DNA of 64,000 nt from Mycolicibacterium duvalii (GTDB lineage Bacteria > Actinomycetota > Actinomycetes > Mycobacteriales > Mycobacteriaceae): assembly GCF_010726645.1 (NCBI RefSeq), contig NZ_AP022563.1, positions 5,580,001 to 5,644,000 of the forward strand. Reading direction: 5' to 3'. Positions 31,410-40,831 of this stretch are shown one piece after another. The position numbers and the translations under genes are program-made. A model generated the notes under the pieces. The model ran no database searches. It was not told the origin of the DNA and was given only the letters and a program-made list of their open reading frames with translations. The first letter of the stretch is position 1; each line of letters opens with the position of its first letter.

Positions 31410-32744
31410 ATGCCTGAGTTCCAAGATGAGGTGACGAGGCCGGACGCCCGGGAATCGTTCATCGTCGAGAGCCTGTTGACCGCATTCAGCGACCTGATGA
31501 GCGCCGACCCGGGGGCGTTCCGCACGAAGTTCCGCAAGATGGCGGCCGACCCGTTCGCGTTCTATCGCGGCAGCGCTTGCCTGTTCTACGCCGACGTCCA
31601 CGCGCGCGAGGATCGCTGGGCCGACGAACGTACGAGCCGGGTGTGGATCCAGGGCGACCTGCATGCCGAGAATTTCGGAACCTACATGGACGGTGCCGGG
31701 GTACTGATCTTCGATGTGAACGATTTCGACGAGGCCTATGTCGGTCACTTCACGTGGGACCTGCAGCGCTTCGCCGCCAGTGTCGCCCTGATGTGTTGGC
31801 AGAAGGCTCTGTCTGACCGCCAGATCGGCGCGTTGATCGAGACGTTCACCCGCGCCTATGTGCGTCAGGTGCGGTGGTACGTCGAGAGTGCCGACGATGC
31901 GTCCTTCGCCTTGAATCTGCAGACTGCCAGCGGGGCGGTGCTCACCGCACTGCAGACTGCACGGTTGTCGACGCGCTCGCAGATGCTCGACCGGTTGACC
32001 GTGGTCGACGAATCCGACCGTCGGTTTCGTGACCTGCCGGGCGTCGTGCGGCTCGGTCGGGAGGAGCGCGACACGGTCGTCGACGCGTTTCACCGGTATC
32101 TCGACACCATTCCGCGAACGCAGCGGTTCCGCGGCATCACCTACGACGTCAAAGACGTCATCGCCAAGACGGGATTCGGCATCGGCAGCGCCGGACTCCC
32201 GGCCTACACGGTGCTGATCGAGGGTTTCAACCAGGCGCTTGACAACGACGCGGTGCTGTCGATGAAACAGGGCAACGTCGCGGCGCCCAGCCGGGTTGTC
32301 GACGATCTCGACGTGCACCGCTACTTCACTCACCACGGACATCGCACGGCCGTGTCACAACGGGCTCTGCAGGCACACGCCGATCCACTGCTGGGCTACA
32401 CCGACATCAATGGGGTTGGTTTTGTCGTCAGCGAAATATCGCCGTATGAGGCGGATTTGGACTGGAGCGACCTGACCGAACCTGCGGAACTCGCCGACGT
32501 GATCGAGCAGCTCGGTCGCGCGGTGGCCAAAATGCATTGTGTCAGTGATGCCGACAGCGACCAGTCGCTGGTCGGCTTCCAGACCGAGGAGGCGATCGTC
32601 GACGTGATCGGCGATGCGGAGAACGAATTCGTCTCAGACATCGTCCAATTCGGTCTCGAATATTCGAGGATTGTGCGAGACGACCACCGCCACTTCGTCG
32701 AGGCCTTCCGCGAAGGACGTATTCCGGGGGTCAGTGCGACCTGA
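31410..32744 (+). CDS. DUF2252 family protein
   Basis: 444 aa. The core is kinase-like: FAFYRGSACLFYADV, the catalytic-loop-like QGDLHAENFGTYM and the metal-binding-like FDVNDFDEAYVGHFTWDLQR. Later blocks are KTGFGIGSAGLPAYTVLIEG and LSMKQGNVAAPSRVV, where the conserved lysine may be functional. The family resembles aminoglycoside/choline kinase-type folds; its substrate is unknown. ATG at 31410 chosen since homology begins soon after. No Shine-Dalgarno sequence is seen; GCCTACCCTGGTGCCA precedes it, so a leaderless start is possible. A second, divergent DUF2252 gene lies at 33.7-35.2 kb. Confidence 0.85.
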   Translation: MPEFQDEVTRPDARESFIVESLLTAFSDLMSADPGAFRTKFRKMAADPFAFYRGSACLFYADVHAREDRWADERTSRVWIQGDLHAENFGTYMDGAGVLIFDVNDFDEAYVGHFTWDLQRFAASVALMCWQKALSDRQIGALIETFTRAYVRQVRWYVESADDASFALNLQTASGAVLTALQTARLSTRSQMLDRLTVVDESDRRFRDLPGVVRLGREERDTVVDAFHRYLDTIPRTQRFRGITYDVKDVIAKTGFGIGSAGLPAYTVLIEGFNQALDNDAVLSMKQGNVAAPSRVVDDLDVHRYFTHHGHRTAVSQRALQAHADPLLGYTDINGVGFVVSEISPYEADLDWSDLTEPAELADVIEQLGRAVAKMHCVSDADSDQSLVGFQTEEAIVDVIGDAENEFVSDIVQFGLEYSRIVRDDHRHFVEAFREGRIPGVSAT

Positions 32745-32767
32745 GATGACCCGCTTCGGCCAGATCC

Positions 32768-33616
32768 TCAACCGCCCGAGGGTCGAGTCGCCTTCCCCCA
32801 GGCGAGCGGGTTGAGGTGGCGGAACGGGTCGGTGGACCGCTTCTCCTGCAGATCGCGCAGAATCGCTTCCAGGGCGGTCTGGGTGCGCTCCTTGACGGTG
32901 GCTTCCCAGTCGGGGGTTTCCACGTGTGTGGGCCGTCTCGTCTCGATCGGGGTTCCGAACCGCAGATACATCCGCTGCGGTCGCGGTATCGGCGTGGGTC
33001 CCAGCCCACGCGTCAACGGGATGCCCACACCGGTCACGCCGTGCAGTCGCCGGCCGAGGCCGCGGGTCATGCGTTCCCAGGTGCCGTCACGTTCGACGAT
33101 GCTGTGGTAAACATCGTCACCGCCGACGAGACCCACGGGGATGATCGGGTAGTCGTGAGCGATGGCCAGCCGCGCGAATCCGCTGCGGCCCTCCCAGAAT
33201 AACTGGTATTCCTCGTCTTTGAACTTGAGCATGTCGCGACCACCGCCGGGGAAGACCAGCACCGTCTCGTTGCGGCGCATCAGCTCTGCCGCCGTCTCGG
33301 GGTCGCCGACCACTGCTCCCGCCGCGTCGAGAACGTCCCGCGCCAACCCGGTCACGTCGGCCAGTTGGCGGGTCGCCAGACCCCGCACCCGCGTCCCGAG
33401 CTCGCGATGCACGAAGTAGGGGATCGACACCACCTCAACCCACCCCGACACCGTATGGTTGCCGACGAGAAGGAAGCGTCCATCGCGAGGAAGCCCATCG
33501 AGCCCGTCGACATAGACGCGGGACAGATCGACGACGGGCGCGATCGCGTCGGCGAGCGTGAAGATCATCTTCTGGATCGCATCGACCCGGTCGGCGCGAT
33601 CGGCAGACAGCTGCAT
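32768..33616 (-). CDS. PlsC-like acyltransferase with altered catalytic motif
   Basis: 282 aa. The lysophospholipid acyltransferase fold is indicated by FLLVGNHTVSGWVEVVSIP (motif I region), VLVFPGGGRDMLKFKDEEYQ (motif III region) and YPIIPVGLVGGDD. Motif I in related enzymes is HxxxxD or NHT(L)SGxD; here a tryptophan sits where the acidic residue is expected. Motif III is PGGGRD, as in the DGAT2/MGAT-like branch, not PEGTR. It probably transfers acyl chains to a glycerolipid or other lipid at the membrane. ATG at 33616 follows AAGGAGAC; the long upstream open frame is antisense-like and overlaps the neighbour. It follows the DUF2252 gene after 37 bases on the same strand. Confidence 0.78.
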   Translation of the reverse strand: MQLSADRADRVDAIQKMIFTLADAIAPVVDLSRVYVDGLDGLPRDGRFLLVGNHTVSGWVEVVSIPYFVHRELGTRVRGLATRQLADVTGLARDVLDAAGAVVGDPETAAELMRRNETVLVFPGGGRDMLKFKDEEYQLFWEGRSGFARLAIAHDYPIIPVGLVGGDDVYHSIVERDGTWERMTRGLGRRLHGVTGVGIPLTRGLGPTPIPRPQRMYLRFGTPIETRRPTHVETPDWEATVKERTQTALEAILRDLQEKRSTDPFRHLNPLAWGKATRPSGG

Positions 33617-33653
33617 CAGGGTTTGTCTCCTTGTCCGGAATGCCTGCCGGTGC

Positions 33654-35237
33654 TCACCGGTAGACGAGGTCGATGCGGCGGAACGCGCCGAGTTCGTGGT
33701 CATCGCGGAACGCGTCGTGGTCGCGGCGGCACCGTTTGTCGGCCTCCTCGGCGTAGCGGACGATATCGTCGACGAACAGCTCGGTGACCCCCATCGCATC
33801 CACAATGTCGGGTTCGACGTCGTGGTCGAGCAGGCCCGCTTCGTCGGAGAGCGCGTGAGCCTGGGCGAGCACCTCTCCGCAGATGCGGGCGTAGTCGCGC
33901 CACTGCCCGAACGACAGATCCTCGAGGTCGATGTCGTCGCGGAACCACGAGCGTTCCCGCACCAGAAAACTGATGCCGCGGTGCTTGATGCTGCCGTAGA
34001 ACGTGTCGCCGCTGACCAATTGCACTCGTTGGCCGTGCACCACGCGGTCGGCGTTGCCGTCGACGACATGCTCGGAGGACGGCACCAGACCCTCGAGCGC
34101 CGATCGGCGCGCCTGCTTCAACTCCAACAGCAGGTCATCCGACGCGTCGGTGAGCGGGCCCTCGATCATCACGTAGTAGCGCACCAGGCCCAGCGACGCG
34201 GTGCCCTGGCCGCGCCGCTCAGCGACGTCTTTGACCTGCATCGCGCCGGCCCGCGGGGGCACCGTGATCCCGGATTCGGCGACGTAGCGGTCGATCAGCT
34301 CCTGGAACTCGTCGCGGCGGCTGGTGATGGGCACGAGTTTCTTACTGGCCTTGAAGCCCGTTTTGTTCTCGTTGTAGCACTTCTTGGTCAACCAGGCGGC
34401 CCGCCCGCCCGAGGTCGCCTCGTCGAAGAGGTCGGCGATCAGCTTCGGGGCGTTGTCGCGCCGAAGATCCGCCGCTTCCTCGGTGTTGTCGGCCGCATAC
34501 ACCCGGACCTGGTCGGCGTAGCCGCGCACGAACGCGCGGGCGATCTTGCGGCGCTTGCTCTTTCCGTAGCCGCCGATTTCGTCAGCGGCGATCAGGAACC
34601 CGGTCGCGCCGCGTTTCAGGTCCCAGGTGAACGGCGCGTAGAACACCTCGTCGTAGTCGTCGATGCCGAAGATCGGCACGTTGTCGGCGTTGGGCATGAC
34701 GCCGAAGTTCTCCGGATGGACGTCCCCGGCGGCCAGCACCGTGGGCATCCACGCGTCGTCGCCGACCATGTCGCGGTAGAACAGCAGCGCGGTTCCGCGG
34801 AAGAACGAGAACCGCGACCCGGCGAGCTTGTCGAACTTCTCGAAGGCCTCTTCGTTGTGCCGCGCGATGCGCAGTTGGTGATCCTCCCGGATGGTCTGGC
34901 GCACATGGATGCGGCGATCGTTGCCCGTGAGTACGCGCGGCGACGGGGTGACGCCCCCGTCCGAGCGGGCGGCCGCGAGTCTGCGGAAAGCGTCCATCTG
35001 GCTGGCGACGCGCGGGCGTCCGTCCGCGTGGTGGGAGGCGTCACTGTCGTCGCGCGCCGACACCCGCCCGCCGGCGTCGGTCTCCTCGGAATCCCGGGCG
35101 TCGTCGCGGTGTGTATCGGCTGACCCATCACCCAATGCGGCGAGAAGCTCGCGCTTGGTTGCTTTCGCCGGGACGTCGACGCCCAATGCCTTCGCGGTCC
35201 GGAAGAGCTCTTTGCGGGTGGCGGCTTTGTCGTTCAT
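33654..35237 (-). CDS. DUF2252 protein with N-terminal SAP/Rho-N-like domain
   Basis: 527 aa. An N-terminal nucleic-acid-binding-type helix pair (ELFRTAKALGVDVPAKATKR, then ELLAALGDG) is followed by a disordered acidic linker (about residues 35-80). The DUF2252 core has FSFFRGTALLFYRDMV, LAAGDVHPENFGVMPN and FGIDDYDEVFYAPFTWDLKR. The body is shared with the smaller DUF2252 protein at 31.4-32.7 kb. The start could be ATG 35237 or the TTG at 35243. It is probably co-transcribed with the acyltransferase. The biochemical role is unknown; a kinase-like phosphotransfer is suggested by the GDxHxxN and DD motifs. Confidence 0.83.
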   Translation of the reverse strand: MNDKAATRKELFRTAKALGVDVPAKATKRELLAALGDGSADTHRDDARDSEETDAGGRVSARDDSDASHHADGRPRVASQMDAFRRLAAARSDGGVTPSPRVLTGNDRRIHVRQTIREDHQLRIARHNEEAFEKFDKLAGSRFSFFRGTALLFYRDMVGDDAWMPTVLAAGDVHPENFGVMPNADNVPIFGIDDYDEVFYAPFTWDLKRGATGFLIAADEIGGYGKSKRRKIARAFVRGYADQVRVYAADNTEEAADLRRDNAPKLIADLFDEATSGGRAAWLTKKCYNENKTGFKASKKLVPITSRRDEFQELIDRYVAESGITVPPRAGAMQVKDVAERRGQGTASLGLVRYYVMIEGPLTDASDDLLLELKQARRSALEGLVPSSEHVVDGNADRVVHGQRVQLVSGDTFYGSIKHRGISFLVRERSWFRDDIDLEDLSFGQWRDYARICGEVLAQAHALSDEAGLLDHDVEPDIVDAMGVTELFVDDIVRYAEEADKRCRRDHDAFRDDHELGAFRRIDLVYR

Positions 35238-35279
35238 CCTCAACCAGCCTACGGCGCAGCGCTAGGCGCGGGGGCCGCG

Positions 35280-36923
35280 TTACACGAGCTTGTGCTCGAT
35301 CACGGTGACCAGTCGTGGTTTGCGCCATCCGCCGTCGACCCGCTCGATGTGCACCCCGGCCTCGCCGTCGGCGATCACCAACGTGCCGATCTGGTTGCGG
35401 AAGTGCGTTCTGGTGACCCGACGCCAGCTCAGCTGCGGGCGGCGGGCTCGCGCGGCCCGGGCCAGCCCACGGGCGATCCAGGCGACCGGTCGGGTGTGTC
35501 CCACCTGCAGGCTGATCCGTTGGCCCAGGGAGACCTCCTTACGCATTCCCGAGCACACGGTGTTCCAAATCCGCATCGCGGAGTCGGGGGCATCCGGGGG
35601 CAGGCTCACCTCGTCCACCCAACAGTGGTGCACATTGCCGCCGAACATCATCAGGGAATCGGGTGTTCGGCCGCAGCGGCCGGCCGCGACGTCGAGGATC
35701 AGCTGTTCGAGCTCGCTGAAGCTGAGCTGAAAGCAGGCCCAATGGTCGAGGTTGGCGGCCATGCGGGCCCGCTCGCCGAGCCGGCTGCCCCACCGGCCCC
35801 AGGTGCTGTCGGTGACGGCATCGGCCCAGGTTTCGAGGAAGTGCATCCCTGCCGGGAGGAAGAACGGGGTGGGACTCGCCATCAGCAGGTGTTCGTAGCG
35901 CCCGTCGACCTTCGACTTGATCCAATCCCATTCGTCGGGACTCATGATCCGGCGGTTACCCGGCTCGAGTCGTCGGCTGGTGCGCGAATCGAGCATGAGC
36001 AGTCGTGCCGGCCCGAGGTCGCGGCAGAAGCTGAACCGGGAGTGGCCGTCCTGATATTCGGCTCGCCGGGCGAGGTCGCGCACCAGTTCGCTGCCGTCCC
36101 GGGTCTCGGTGATCTGCCGAAAAGTCTTGTGCTCGGCCAGTTCTGCGGGACTGAGATTGCCGAGGTGCTGATAGATCCAGTAGGCCATCAGGCCGCCGAT
36201 GATCCGGGTCTCGTACCAGTCGGTCTGGCGCATGGCGTCCAGCCACGCCTGCGAGGTGTTCCATTTGTCGTTGATCTCGTGGTCGTCGAAGATCATCGCC
36301 GACGGCACCGTAGACAGCAGCCAGCGCACCACCGGCTCGGACCACGCATCCTGGTAGCCCAGGCAGTACTCCTGGAAGTCTTCGAGGACCTCCACCGGTC
36401 CGTTCGCGTGCACCTGCCGGTCGGCGACGATGTCTTTGATGGGGTCTGGCACTTGATCGGCGTAGAGCTGATCGCCGACCATCATCACCGTGTCGGGCCA
36501 CAGGGCCGAGGGCTGCCGCAACATTCGCAGCGCGTAGGTGCGCAGCGCGTCGATGCCCTTACCCTTCTTGTGCCACCACCGCTGATGGGTGTCCGGTGGC
36601 CGGTGCGGACCCGAGGCCCGGCACGACCCGAACAACAGCCGAAGCCGCCCGTCGTCACGGATCAGGCGGATACGCGGCTGCGGGAACTCGTAGTCGGGCG
36701 GCGGCCACGCCGGACGGCCATCCAGATGCACCTGGTAGGGATGTTCGCGGTCCGGGTCGAGATCCTCGACACAGACGACGGCGAAGTGATGTCCGTCGAT
36801 CTCGAAGGTGTCTGCCGTACGACCGAGTACCTCCACCTGGCAGGGGCCGTCGCATTCCACAAAGACGGTGGCCTCAGTATGTCCCACATGTCGGAGCAGA
36901 GGCCCCAGCAACAACGACGTCAT
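35280..36923 (-). CDS. PhoD-like metallophosphatase
   Basis: 547 aa. An N-terminal beta-sandwich domain (LLGPLLRHVGHTEATVFVEC) precedes the catalytic metallophosphatase region. Visible there are LLFGSCRA, MMVGDQLYADQVPDP, AMIFDDHEINDKWN, LLMASPTPFFLP and MMFGGNVHHCWVDEV, which supply the Asp/His/Asn metal ligands. No signal peptide is present, so unlike classical PhoD this one is likely cytoplasmic. It ends 43 bases before the start of the DUF2252 gene on the same strand. It would hydrolyse phosphomonoesters or phosphodiesters; the substrate is not known. Confidence 0.85.
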   Translation of the reverse strand: MTSLLLGPLLRHVGHTEATVFVECDGPCQVEVLGRTADTFEIDGHHFAVVCVEDLDPDREHPYQVHLDGRPAWPPPDYEFPQPRIRLIRDDGRLRLLFGSCRASGPHRPPDTHQRWWHKKGKGIDALRTYALRMLRQPSALWPDTVMMVGDQLYADQVPDPIKDIVADRQVHANGPVEVLEDFQEYCLGYQDAWSEPVVRWLLSTVPSAMIFDDHEINDKWNTSQAWLDAMRQTDWYETRIIGGLMAYWIYQHLGNLSPAELAEHKTFRQITETRDGSELVRDLARRAEYQDGHSRFSFCRDLGPARLLMLDSRTSRRLEPGNRRIMSPDEWDWIKSKVDGRYEHLLMASPTPFFLPAGMHFLETWADAVTDSTWGRWGSRLGERARMAANLDHWACFQLSFSELEQLILDVAAGRCGRTPDSLMMFGGNVHHCWVDEVSLPPDAPDSAMRIWNTVCSGMRKEVSLGQRISLQVGHTRPVAWIARGLARAARARRPQLSWRRVTRTHFRNQIGTLVIADGEAGVHIERVDGGWRKPRLVTVIEHKLV

Positions 36924-37062
36924 GAGCGGTGGTTACCCGCTCTGTCCGGTTCGAGAGCATCGGATGCAAGTCCGCCGCTCGCGCAGCGGCGAATGGGCAG
37001 GAAATCGATCGGTATCGGCGCGCCAGAGTGAGCCCGCGGCCAGTTTGCGCGATGATGCCAAA

Positions 37063-37836
37063 GTGACTTCTGATGCGGATGTGACTAAGGCGGGCCCGCA
37101 CGAAGACGCTGCGGCTGAACAGTTGGACGTACCTGCCGCACCTCAGCCCGCCGCCGACGGGGCGGCGGATCCGGCCCCGGTGACCCCGCAGCGACAGTGG
37201 TCGATGCCGAAGTCGCCCATCACCCGCAAGCATGTCGACGACGCCGGTCGCGCCGCGATCAAGATCCTCACCTCCGCCGCTGGTCTGGTGGCCAAGACCG
37301 CCCGATCCGGCGCGGGCGCCGTGCGGCAGATGTGGCGCGGACTCGCCGCGGTGCCCCCGGCGGCGCGCCTGCTGTTCGCGGCCAGCGTGCTGCTGCTGCT
37401 CGGGTTCGTGGGCGCGCTCGCGTTCGAGGGCACCCTCGGCCTACTGTGCACAGTACTGGTGATCCCGGCCTGCGCTGCCATCCTCGGTGCGCTCGGGCAC
37501 CGCTGGTACAGCGGGCTGGGTATCGACACGGCAACTGAAACACGTTCCCGCCCAAAGCAACCGAGTGACTCCGAGCTGCAACGGTCGGTGCAGTACGTCG
37601 ACCGCAAGCTGGCGCTGGCCCTCACGTCCTTCGGTACCGAGCATCACCAGCAGGCGGTCATCGCGCTGTTCCAGGCGAAGACGGCCGTCGAGCTCACGCT
37701 CGGGACCGAACAGGACTTGGCCAGCTACGCCGACATGACCCTGCGCCCCGACGACTACGGTCTGCGCCCACGTCTCCGGGGCGGCTCCGGGTCGACTTCG
37801 ACCCCGCGAGAGGGCAATTCGCTGGCGGCTTCCTGA
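37063..37836 (+). CDS. Hypothetical two-helix membrane protein
   Basis: 257 aa from the GTG at 37063. An acidic/Ala-Pro-rich N-terminal tail is followed by a basic amphipathic stretch, two adjacent membrane segments (LLFAASVLLLLGFVGALAFE and LGLLCTVLVIPACAAILGAL) and a soluble C-terminal helical part (ELQRSVQYVDRKLALALTSF and QQAVIALFQAKTAVELTLGT). The open frame extends back to 36964 or further. The codons before 37063 have weaker third-position GC bias, which is why the later start is preferred; GTG 37081 is another option. No family recognised. The end is four bases from the convergent DUF427 gene. Confidence 0.65.
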   Translation: MTSDADVTKAGPHEDAAAEQLDVPAAPQPAADGAADPAPVTPQRQWSMPKSPITRKHVDDAGRAAIKILTSAAGLVAKTARSGAGAVRQMWRGLAAVPPAARLLFAASVLLLLGFVGALAFEGTLGLLCTVLVIPACAAILGALGHRWYSGLGIDTATETRSRPKQPSDSELQRSVQYVDRKLALALTSFGTEHHQQAVIALFQAKTAVELTLGTEQDLASYADMTLRPDDYGLRPRLRGGSGSTSTPREGNSLAAS

Positions 37837-37840
37837 CGCC

Positions 37841-38341
37841 TCACCACCCCAGGGAACCCGGTATCCCCTTGAACGGTCCGACGACGGTGCTGGTGATCCA
37901 GCCGCCGTAGAACCCGCCGGGCTGCGGGATGACGTCCTCGCCGTTGACCGTGCAGCGGTCCACCATGGCCGCCATCACGGCCACCGCCCCGGCGATCTCC
38001 TCGAAACCGCGGCTTGGATGCAGGTAGGTCCAGGCGGCGCGGTGCGCGACGCGACCGTTGGCCACCACGTCGTAATAGGTCGCGGCGCCCTTCCATTCAC
38101 ACCACGAGGACCCGGCCGTGTCGCGCAGGGCGCCGTCGGCGAAGGCCGACCGTGGCAGGTAGTAGGTCGGGGGATGGCTGGTCTCCAGGACCCGCCAGGC
38201 CCGGGTCGTCGACGCGACGGTGGCGCCGGCGAACTCCACGGTGATCGAGCCCGCGAACGGCTCCAGCCGCGGCGGCCGCGGGTAGTCCCACACCGACTCC
38301 TGCCCGGGGCCGGGCTTCCCGGGGACGGGCCGGGCACTCAT
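37841..38341 (-). CDS. DUF427 family protein
   Basis: 166 aa. The DUF427 beta-sheet core is clear: ITVEFAGATVASTTRAWRVL, HPPTYYLPRSAFADGALRD, WCEWKGAATYYDVV and AAWTYLHPSRGFEEIAGAV. A C-terminal extension follows (VDRCTVNGEDVIPQPGGFYG, GGWITSTVVGPFKG) that resembles a second small domain seen in longer members. The function of DUF427 is unknown. The ATG at 38341 has a possible weak SigF-like site upstream (GTTT-N15-GGGTTC, 38363-38387 on the minus strand). Confidence 0.85.
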   Translation of the reverse strand: MSARPVPGKPGPGQESVWDYPRPPRLEPFAGSITVEFAGATVASTTRAWRVLETSHPPTYYLPRSAFADGALRDTAGSSWCEWKGAATYYDVVANGRVAHRAAWTYLHPSRGFEEIAGAVAVMAAMVDRCTVNGEDVIPQPGGFYGGWITSTVVGPFKGIPGSLGW

Positions 38342-38595
38342 CGTCGTCCGCCGAGCACGCCCGAACCCGATGCGAAGCAACCGAAACGGTGAATGTCCAG
38401 ACCTCCTCGCCGAGCCGTCACCGCCATCGTGCCCGAGCGCGGGGTGTCGCGCCGGTGGCGGTCGAATTCGTCAGAGTTCGGACACTCCCGAATCCGGTCC
38501 CCGCAGGCCGGACCCGTCGTTGACACCGACCGGGCCTCCGTCTACGGTCACTTTGACTACGCGTGTTGTCAGAATTAGCTCGAGGAGGAGCTGCT

Positions 38596-39819
38596 GTGAG
38601 CGTGCCCATCCCGACGCGCCATCCCGAGCGGCCCCGGCCCATCCCGGCCGGGGTGCGCGCCATCGCGACGGCGTTGGCGATCGCGAACCCGACAGCTCAG
38701 CAGTGGCAGGTTCTCGGCGAACGCCTGACCGTCGGTGACGAGCCGATGGATCGACTGGTCGACTGGATGGTTGCCACCGGAGTGGAACAGACGCGACCGT
38801 TGTTCGAGCGCGCGCTGACCGACGGCATCGCCAATGTCACCGACGCTCCGGCCCCGCTGCGGGAATTCTTCGACAGCGTCGAGAAGCGCCCCGAGTGGGT
38901 GGACCTCGACCTGGTGCGCCGGGGGCAACGGGCGCTGCGGCGCGGCGGTGCCGACGGGATGTACCTGGCCCGTGACGTGTCGCTGCTGGGCGGCTATCAG
39001 TTCTCCGGCTTCAACAAGACACTGCTGCGCACCGGCGCCCTGGAGAAGGGGTCGAACAAGCGGTTCGCCGAGACCATGCAGTGGGCGATGGACGTCATCG
39101 CCGAGGACGGCCTGGAGCCGCTCGGGGTGGGATACCGGTCGACGATCCGAGTGCGGCTCATCCACTCGTTCGTGCGCCGGCACGTGGCGGCCATGCCGGA
39201 CTGGCGCACGAGCGAATGGGGCGTGCCGGTCAATCAGACAGACATGGCGGCGACGCTGGTCGGCGCACTCGTCGCGCCGGCCGTCGGTGCGGTGGGCATG
39301 GGGGTGGTGCTGTCGCCCTCGGAGTACAGCGCTGTGGCTCACCTGACCCGGTACGTCGGCTGGCTCATCGGCGTCGAAGATCACTGGCTGCCCAGAAGTT
39401 TCCGCGACAGCGTGCGGGTGCTCGCGCACACGCTCTCCGCGCTGGCCGCACCCGACGAATCGACCAAACAGCTGGCCGTGCCGATGGTCGATGACCCGCT
39501 GTCCTGGCACTACGACAGGCTGCCCGGCCTGCGTCGGCGCATCGCCCGGGCCCAGCATCTGTCCATCACCAGTGCGTTCCTCGGCCGTCGCGCCGTGCGG
39601 TCACTGGGGCTGCCGTCGTACTCGCTGCCGTGGTATCCGCTGCTCAAGATGCCGGTGAACCTGGCGCGCAGCGTGGCCGCTCTGAGCCTGCCCGGCGGAA
39701 TGGAGCGCGCCGATCACCGCGGCCGACGCCAGCATGACGCGCTGTTACGCACCATGATCGGCGTCGGCGCGTCGGCGACCATCGGGGAGTCCGCGGCGCA
39801 TGTCAGCAGGGTTGCGTAA
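38596..39819 (+). CDS. Oxygenase MpaB family protein (DUF2236, Lcp-like)
   Basis: 407 aa. The family hallmark helices with haem-contact residues are visible: SLLGGYQFSGFNKTLLRTGA, GYRSTIRVRLIHSFVRRHV (the Arg-His pair matching the haem ligand region of rubber oxygenase Lcp), WGVPVNQTDMAATL and HLTRYVGWLIGVEDHWLP. Members are b-type haem proteins that oxidise lipids, isoprenoids or mycophenolate precursors. GTG at 38596 follows GAGGAGGAG. Its 3' end overlaps the convergent YihY gene by 17 bases. Confidence 0.85.
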   Translation: MSVPIPTRHPERPRPIPAGVRAIATALAIANPTAQQWQVLGERLTVGDEPMDRLVDWMVATGVEQTRPLFERALTDGIANVTDAPAPLREFFDSVEKRPEWVDLDLVRRGQRALRRGGADGMYLARDVSLLGGYQFSGFNKTLLRTGALEKGSNKRFAETMQWAMDVIAEDGLEPLGVGYRSTIRVRLIHSFVRRHVAAMPDWRTSEWGVPVNQTDMAATLVGALVAPAVGAVGMGVVLSPSEYSAVAHLTRYVGWLIGVEDHWLPRSFRDSVRVLAHTLSALAAPDESTKQLAVPMVDDPLSWHYDRLPGLRRRIARAQHLSITSAFLGRRAVRSLGLPSYSLPWYPLLKMPVNLARSVAALSLPGGMERADHRGRRQHDALLRTMIGVGASATIGESAAHVSRVA

Positions 39820-40831
39820 GAGACTCGCTGCTGCGCCGCCGGCGCAGAAGACTGCGTAGCCGCCAGGGATGCTTGTCGCACGGCCACATTTTCTCGATCT
39901 CGGCGTTGAATTCCGCGCCCAGCAGCACCGCGAATGCGGTGATGTAGAGCCACAACACGACTGCGATCGGTACCGCGAGTTGGGTGAACACGGCATCGGT
40001 CTGGACCGTCAGGGCCAGGTAGGCCCGCAGCGCCGCGGATGCCAGCAGCCACAACACCATCGCCAGAATCGCCCCCGGGACATCCCGGCGCCACGGGGTG
40101 TGCCACGGCACGCCCACGTGGTACAGCGTCGCCAGCCCGGCCAGGACCAGCAGCACGACAGCCGGCCAGAATGCCAGCTCGAAGAACCGCAGCGTCGCGT
40201 CGGCGACGGTGTCGGGCAACAGCCACTGAAGAATCTGCGGGCCGAACACCAGCGCCGGCAGCACGGCGACCGCACCGAGGAGCAGTCCGATGGTCAGCCC
40301 CAGCGCCAACAGGCGCTGTCGCCACCCCGCCCGCGGGTCGACGTTGTAGGCGATGGTGATGGTCTCCAAATACCGGTTCACCGCACGTGATCCGGTCCAG
40401 ATGCTCAGCACGATGCCGGCCGAGACGACGCCGCCGCGGGTCGAGTTCAGCACGGTGTCCACGATCTGCTCGTAGGACCCGTAGGTGGGATCGGAGAGAA
40501 ACGATCGGGGGATCTCGAGGACGACCGTGCGGAACCGTTCGGTGCCCTCAGGGCTCAGCGAGGCCGCGACGAAACCCAGCGAACCGATGATGGCCAGCAG
40601 CAGCGCCGGCAGGGAGATCAGTGTGAACAGCGCTGCCTCGGCGGCCAGGCCCGGCACCCGATCCCTGATCGTCGAGCGGCTGGTGCGATAGATGAGCCGG
40701 CCCGCCTGCCGCACCGGCCGGGGCAGGGCCGCGAAGCGCACCCGCACGTGGCTGCCCACCGCATCGCGGGCCGCCGATGCCGACGTCGACAGCCGCGACC
40801 GCAGAGTGTGCCCTTCGTCGTCCGGTGCCAT
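39803..40831 (-). CDS. YihY/BrkB-family membrane protein
   Basis: 342 aa with about six membrane segments (LFTLISLPALLLAIIGSLGF, GVVSAGIVLSIWTGSRAVNR, LLALGLTIGLLLGAVAVLPA, FWPAVVLLVLAGLATLYHVG, AILAMVLWLLASAALRAYLA, FTQLAVPIAVVLWLYITAFA). The family markers WTGSRAVNRYLETITIAYN and LLGAEFNAEIEK are present. The protein was once called RNase BN in error; its real function is unknown. The C-terminal tail is short and basic. The last codons overlap the convergent MpaB-family gene. Confidence 0.88.
   Translation of the reverse strand: MAPDDEGHTLRSRLSTSASAARDAVGSHVRVRFAALPRPVRQAGRLIYRTSRSTIRDRVPGLAAEAALFTLISLPALLLAIIGSLGFVAASLSPEGTERFRTVVLEIPRSFLSDPTYGSYEQIVDTVLNSTRGGVVSAGIVLSIWTGSRAVNRYLETITIAYNVDPRAGWRQRLLALGLTIGLLLGAVAVLPALVFGPQILQWLLPDTVADATLRFFELAFWPAVVLLVLAGLATLYHVGVPWHTPWRRDVPGAILAMVLWLLASAALRAYLALTVQTDAVFTQLAVPIAVVLWLYITAFAVLLGAEFNAEIEKMWPCDKHPWRLRSLLRRRRSSESLTQPC

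Noticed and set aside
33617..34069. N-terminal extension of the acyltransferase reaching into the DUF2252 gene
   Set aside because: The sequence there is Ser/Thr/Arg-rich shadow of the DUF2252 gene; the ATG at 33616 has AAGGAGAC upstream.
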